Positions 5,868 through 7,614 of a DNA stretch of 7,614 nucleotides are shown one piece after another; position 1 is the first letter of the stretch; each line of letters begins with the position of its first letter. The stretch spans positions 1-7,614 of the forward strand of contig CAJOMB010000075.1 of the NCBI GenBank assembly GCA_905235615.1. Direction: 5' to 3'. Under the pieces are notes generated by a model. That model was given only the letters and a program-made list of their open reading frames with translations. It did not search any database and was not told where the DNA came from. This DNA is from an uncultured Bacteroidales bacterium. GTDB taxonomy: Bacteria; Bacteroidota; Bacteroidia; Bacteroidales; UBA932. Made by a program: the position numbers and the translations under genes.

Positions 5868-7100
5868 TTACTTGATCTCGATGGTGACGCAACGGTTCTT
5901 GTAAGCGGGCTTACCGAAGTTGTCAACACCACCATTGGCCTTGCACTCGATGTTGCTCTCAGGAACACCAGCCTTCTTGAGGAGGTTGACAACAGCCTTG
6001 GCACGCTTCTCGGAGAGAGCCTGGTTGGTCTTGGCGGAACCGGTGGCCTTGTCGGCGTAACCGTTAACCTCAATCTTGGTGTCGGCGGTAGCGATGTTCT
6101 TGGTGAAGTACTCGAGGTGAGCCTTCTCACGAGTGGAAAGCGTAGCGGAACCGAGGTCGAAGAAGATGGAGACGGGGGTACCGGCCTTCACATCAACAGC
6201 GGTGAACTTGCCGTTCTCGTAGAGATAGGTCTGGCCGTTTACGAGGCTGCGGAGAGGAGCAACTTCCTTCTCGAGGGCAGCAACCTTGTTCTTGAGGGCG
6301 GCGTTCTCTTTCTCGAGGGCAGCAACCTTGTCCTTCAGGGCGTTGTACTGCTCGGTGGTGAAAGGCACAGGGATCACAACAGGAGTGATGGTGCTGTGAC
6401 GGTCGAAGTTGGTCTTCCAGAGGTTGAAGACGAGACCGGCAGTGGCGGACGGATAGAGGATGAACTTGCCGGCGTTGTTGGTGACCTGTGCGCCACGACC
6501 GACAAGGGCCTGAAGGTCAACGTAGATGCTCACGCGCTTGGAGCAACGGAAGGTGTTGTACAGACCGAAGCCGGCGGCATACTGCCAGTTGCTCTTGGTG
6601 TTAGCAGAGAAAATGTTCCTGCCCTTGCTGACATCAAGAACGCCCATGGTGGCGTAAGGAATGAAGTTGTAAACGCGGGTTTCACGGTAACCGACGCAGG
6701 AGTTGGTCATGTTCCACATGAAATCGCCGTGGAAGTAATTGAAGCCGTAGTTGTCACCGGCATTGATACCCTGAACGGTCAGACCCTTCTTGGTGTTGTT
6801 CCAAAGGCCCTTCCACCCGATACGGGCACCGATGGCGGGGGTGAACCACTTACCGGCATTGATATCAATGGCGAGACCTATGCCACCCCAATCTTTGGTA
6901 GCCTTGATGCTGGGAACGGTGGTGTTGACACCGGCACCGATGGCGATGAAGGTGTTGTCGAAGGCCTTGTTGGTCTCATAGGAACCGCGAACGACCTTGC
7001 CGTTCTCGTCACGATTGTTGTTCTCCTGAGCGTTGGCGTTCACAGAGAAGAGGAGGCTTGCAGCTGCAAGGGCTCCGAGAATAACTTTGATACCTTTCAT
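5868..7100 (-). CDS. OmpA-family outer-membrane protein with coiled-coil linker
   Basis: A 410-residue secreted protein that probably anchors the outer membrane to peptidoglycan. Residues 1-24 form a type I signal peptide (MKGIKVILGALAAASLLFSV, then NANA) with likely cleavage before Q25. About 47-227 has alternating hydrophobic and aromatic segments consistent with an outer-membrane beta-barrel. A Pro-rich hinge (PVVIPVP, 240-246) leads into a heptad coiled coil at 253-287. The OmpA peptidoglycan-binding domain spans about 300-410, with FFDLGSATLS (313-322), GYAD (347-350, D350) and NQALSEKRA (359-367, R366), the Asp and Arg expected to hold diaminopimelate. The start is set at ATG 7100 because it gives the signal peptide; an in-frame ATG at 7139 would add 13 residues ahead of it and place little leader after the promoter. 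No TTA, CTA or TCA codon is used in the gene, which suits high expression. A consensus promoter lies upstream and a strong terminator downstream, so it looks monocistronic. Confidence 0.92.
   Translation of the reverse strand: MKGIKVILGALAAASLLFSVNANAQENNNRDENGKVVRGSYETNKAFDNTFIAIGAGVNTTVPSIKATKDWGGIGLAIDINAGKWFTPAIGARIGWKGLWNNTKKGLTVQGINAGDNYGFNYFHGDFMWNMTNSCVGYRETRVYNFIPYATMGVLDVSKGRNIFSANTKSNWQYAAGFGLYNTFRCSKRVSIYVDLQALVGRGAQVTNNAGKFILYPSATAGLVFNLWKTNFDRHSTITPVVIPVPFTTEQYNALKDKVAALEKENAALKNKVAALEKEVAPLRSLVNGQTYLYENGKFTAVDVKAGTPVSIFFDLGSATLSTREKAHLEYFTKNIATADTKIEVNGYADKATGSAKTNQALSEKRAKAVVNLLKKAGVPESNIECKANGGVDNFGKPAYKNRCVTIEIK
6258..6341 (-). repeat. Two tandem 42-bp units encoding four heptads of the coiled coil
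   Basis: Minus-strand unit 1 (6341-6300) encodes ALKDKVAALEKENA, residues 254-267. Unit 2 (6299-6258) encodes ALKNKVAALEKEVA, residues 268-281. By hand count the units agree at 34 of 42 bases and 12 of 14 residues, including a run of 22 identical bases. Each unit is exactly two heptads, so the duplication preserves the coiled-coil register. Confidence 0.88.
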
Positions 7101-7164
7101 AATTAAAGTATTAACTAAAATAATTGTTTTCTGTTCCAAAATGCCATGTGGACATTTATCGCTG

Positions 7165-7195
7165 CAAAAATAAGCATTTTTTTTAACTACACAAA
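7165..7195 (-). promoter_or_regulatory. Consensus Bacteroidetes promoter of the OmpA-type gene
   Basis: On the minus strand TTTG (7195-7192) is followed after exactly 19 bases by TATTTTTG (7172-7165). This fits the -33/-7 consensus TTTG-N19-21-TAnnTTTG of the Bacteroidetes primary sigma factor. The predicted start is near 7158-7161, giving an AT-rich leader of about 60 bases with no Shine-Dalgarno before the ATG at 7100. It is the best promoter in the window, in keeping with an abundant outer-membrane protein. Confidence 0.75.
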
Positions 7196-7229
7196 ATTTC
7201 CCTTGAATTTTTTAAATTTTGAAAGATCG

Positions 7230-7237
7230 TATCTTTG
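7230..7237 (+). promoter_or_regulatory. Putative -7 promoter box of uvrB
   Basis: TATCTTTG matches TAnnTTTG and ends eight bases before the uvrB ATG at 7246, so the leader should be very short, about 3-6 bases. The best -33 candidate, TTG at 7203-7205, is 24 bases upstream, longer than the usual 19-21, which suggests a weaker promoter than that of the divergent OmpA-type gene. Confidence 0.55.
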
Positions 7238-7245
7238 TACTTGAT

Positions 7246-7614
7246 ATGGATTTCCGACTACACTCAGAATACAAGCCTTCGGGAGACCAGCCGGATGCCA
7301 TTGAGGGCCTCTGCAAGGCCCTCCGGCAAGGGGTGGACAGCGTTACCCTGCTGGGCGTCACCGGGTCCGGGAAGACCTTCACCATGGCCAATGTCATCCA
7401 GCAGCTGCAGCGTCCGGCCCTTATCCTCAGCCACAACAAAACCCTTGCGGCGCAGCTGTACGGCGAGTTCAAGGCTTTTTTCCCGCAGAATGCCGTGGAG
7501 TACTTCGTCTCCTATTATGACTATTATCAGCCGGAGGCCTATATCCCCACCACGGATACCTATATAGAAAAAGACCTGAGCATCAACGACAAGATTGACG
7601 AGCTCCGGGTGAGC
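7246..7614 (+). CDS. uvrB: UvrABC system protein B (UvrB), N-terminal 123 residues, cut by the window edge
   Basis: DNA-damage verification helicase of nucleotide-excision repair, which is loaded by UvrA and recruits UvrC. The frame is open from ATG 7246 to the end of the window; about 18% of a typical UvrB of about 670 residues is present. The family N-terminus KPSGDQP is at 10-16 and the Walker A motif GVTGSGKT at 37-44, with ATP-binding K43. NKTLAAQLYGEF is at 64-75. The beta-hairpin region that grips DNA starts at YFVSYYDYYQPEAY (86-99), followed by IPTTDTYIEKD. These are almost invariant in UvrB and exclude other helicases. The truncation is only the window boundary, as nothing suggests a broken gene. 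It is divergent from the OmpA-type gene with a 145-bp gap. Confidence 0.97.
   Translation, partial: MDFRLHSEYKPSGDQPDAIEGLCKALRQGVDSVTLLGVTGSGKTFTMANVIQQLQRPALILSHNKTLAAQLYGEFKAFFPQNAVEYFVSYYDYYQPEAYIPTTDTYIEKDLSINDKIDELRVS

Noticed and set aside
5832..7106. A 424-codon open frame on the plus strand opposite the whole OmpA-type gene
   Set aside because: It is codon-aligned with the real gene, and its openness only means that the OmpA-type gene uses no TTA, CTA or TCA codons. Its protein is low-complexity (rich in Gly, Val, Leu, Glu) with no recognisable domain, and it would run through the terminator.
7101..7245. A small gene or RNA in the OmpA-uvrB gap
   Set aside because: The 145 bp are AT-rich, hold two divergent promoters and the OmpA-type leader, and show no stable hairpin or coding frame.

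Overview
The window looks like a GC-rich member of the Bacteroidota, most likely the Bacteroidales. Three observations point there. Promoter-like TAnnTTTG boxes, the -7 element of the Bacteroidetes primary sigma factor, precede four genes. No gene has an obvious Shine-Dalgarno sequence. LysA, AguB and the OmpA-type protein read like Bacteroidales homologues. The genus cannot be told from the sequence alone.

Layout, left to right. (1) A diaminopimelate decarboxylase gene (lysA, +) converges on a long-chain fatty acid-CoA ligase-like gene (-); the two share one perfect palindrome that contains both stop codons. (2) The ligase gene diverges from a HAD-family hydrolase gene (+) across a 71-bp gap in which two -7 boxes point away from each other. 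(3) Downstream of the HAD gene lies a short cluster of a dispersed-type repeat, then a tight aguB-aguA pair (N-carbamoylputrescine amidase and agmatine deiminase, ATGA overlap), closed by a strong bidirectional terminator. (4) On the other side of that terminator an OmpA-family outer-membrane protein is encoded on the minus strand. It has a signal peptide, a beta-barrel-like N-terminal part, a leucine-zipper-like coiled coil and a peptidoglycan-binding OmpA domain. (5) Divergent from it, the first 123 codons of uvrB (+) run off the right edge.

Functionally this is mostly housekeeping. LysA makes lysine from meso-diaminopimelate. AguA and AguB together turn agmatine into putrescine through N-carbamoylputrescine. 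The ligase activates fatty acids, the OmpA-type protein probably ties the outer membrane to peptidoglycan, and UvrB serves nucleotide-excision repair. I see no mobile element, CRISPR array, tRNA, rRNA or defence system, and no stretch of 300 bases without a gene. I found no credible new multi-gene system. The points most worth a second look are the repeat cluster abutting aguB, the zipper in the OmpA-type protein built from a 42-bp duplication, the face-away promoters between ligase and HAD, and the shared stop-codon palindrome.
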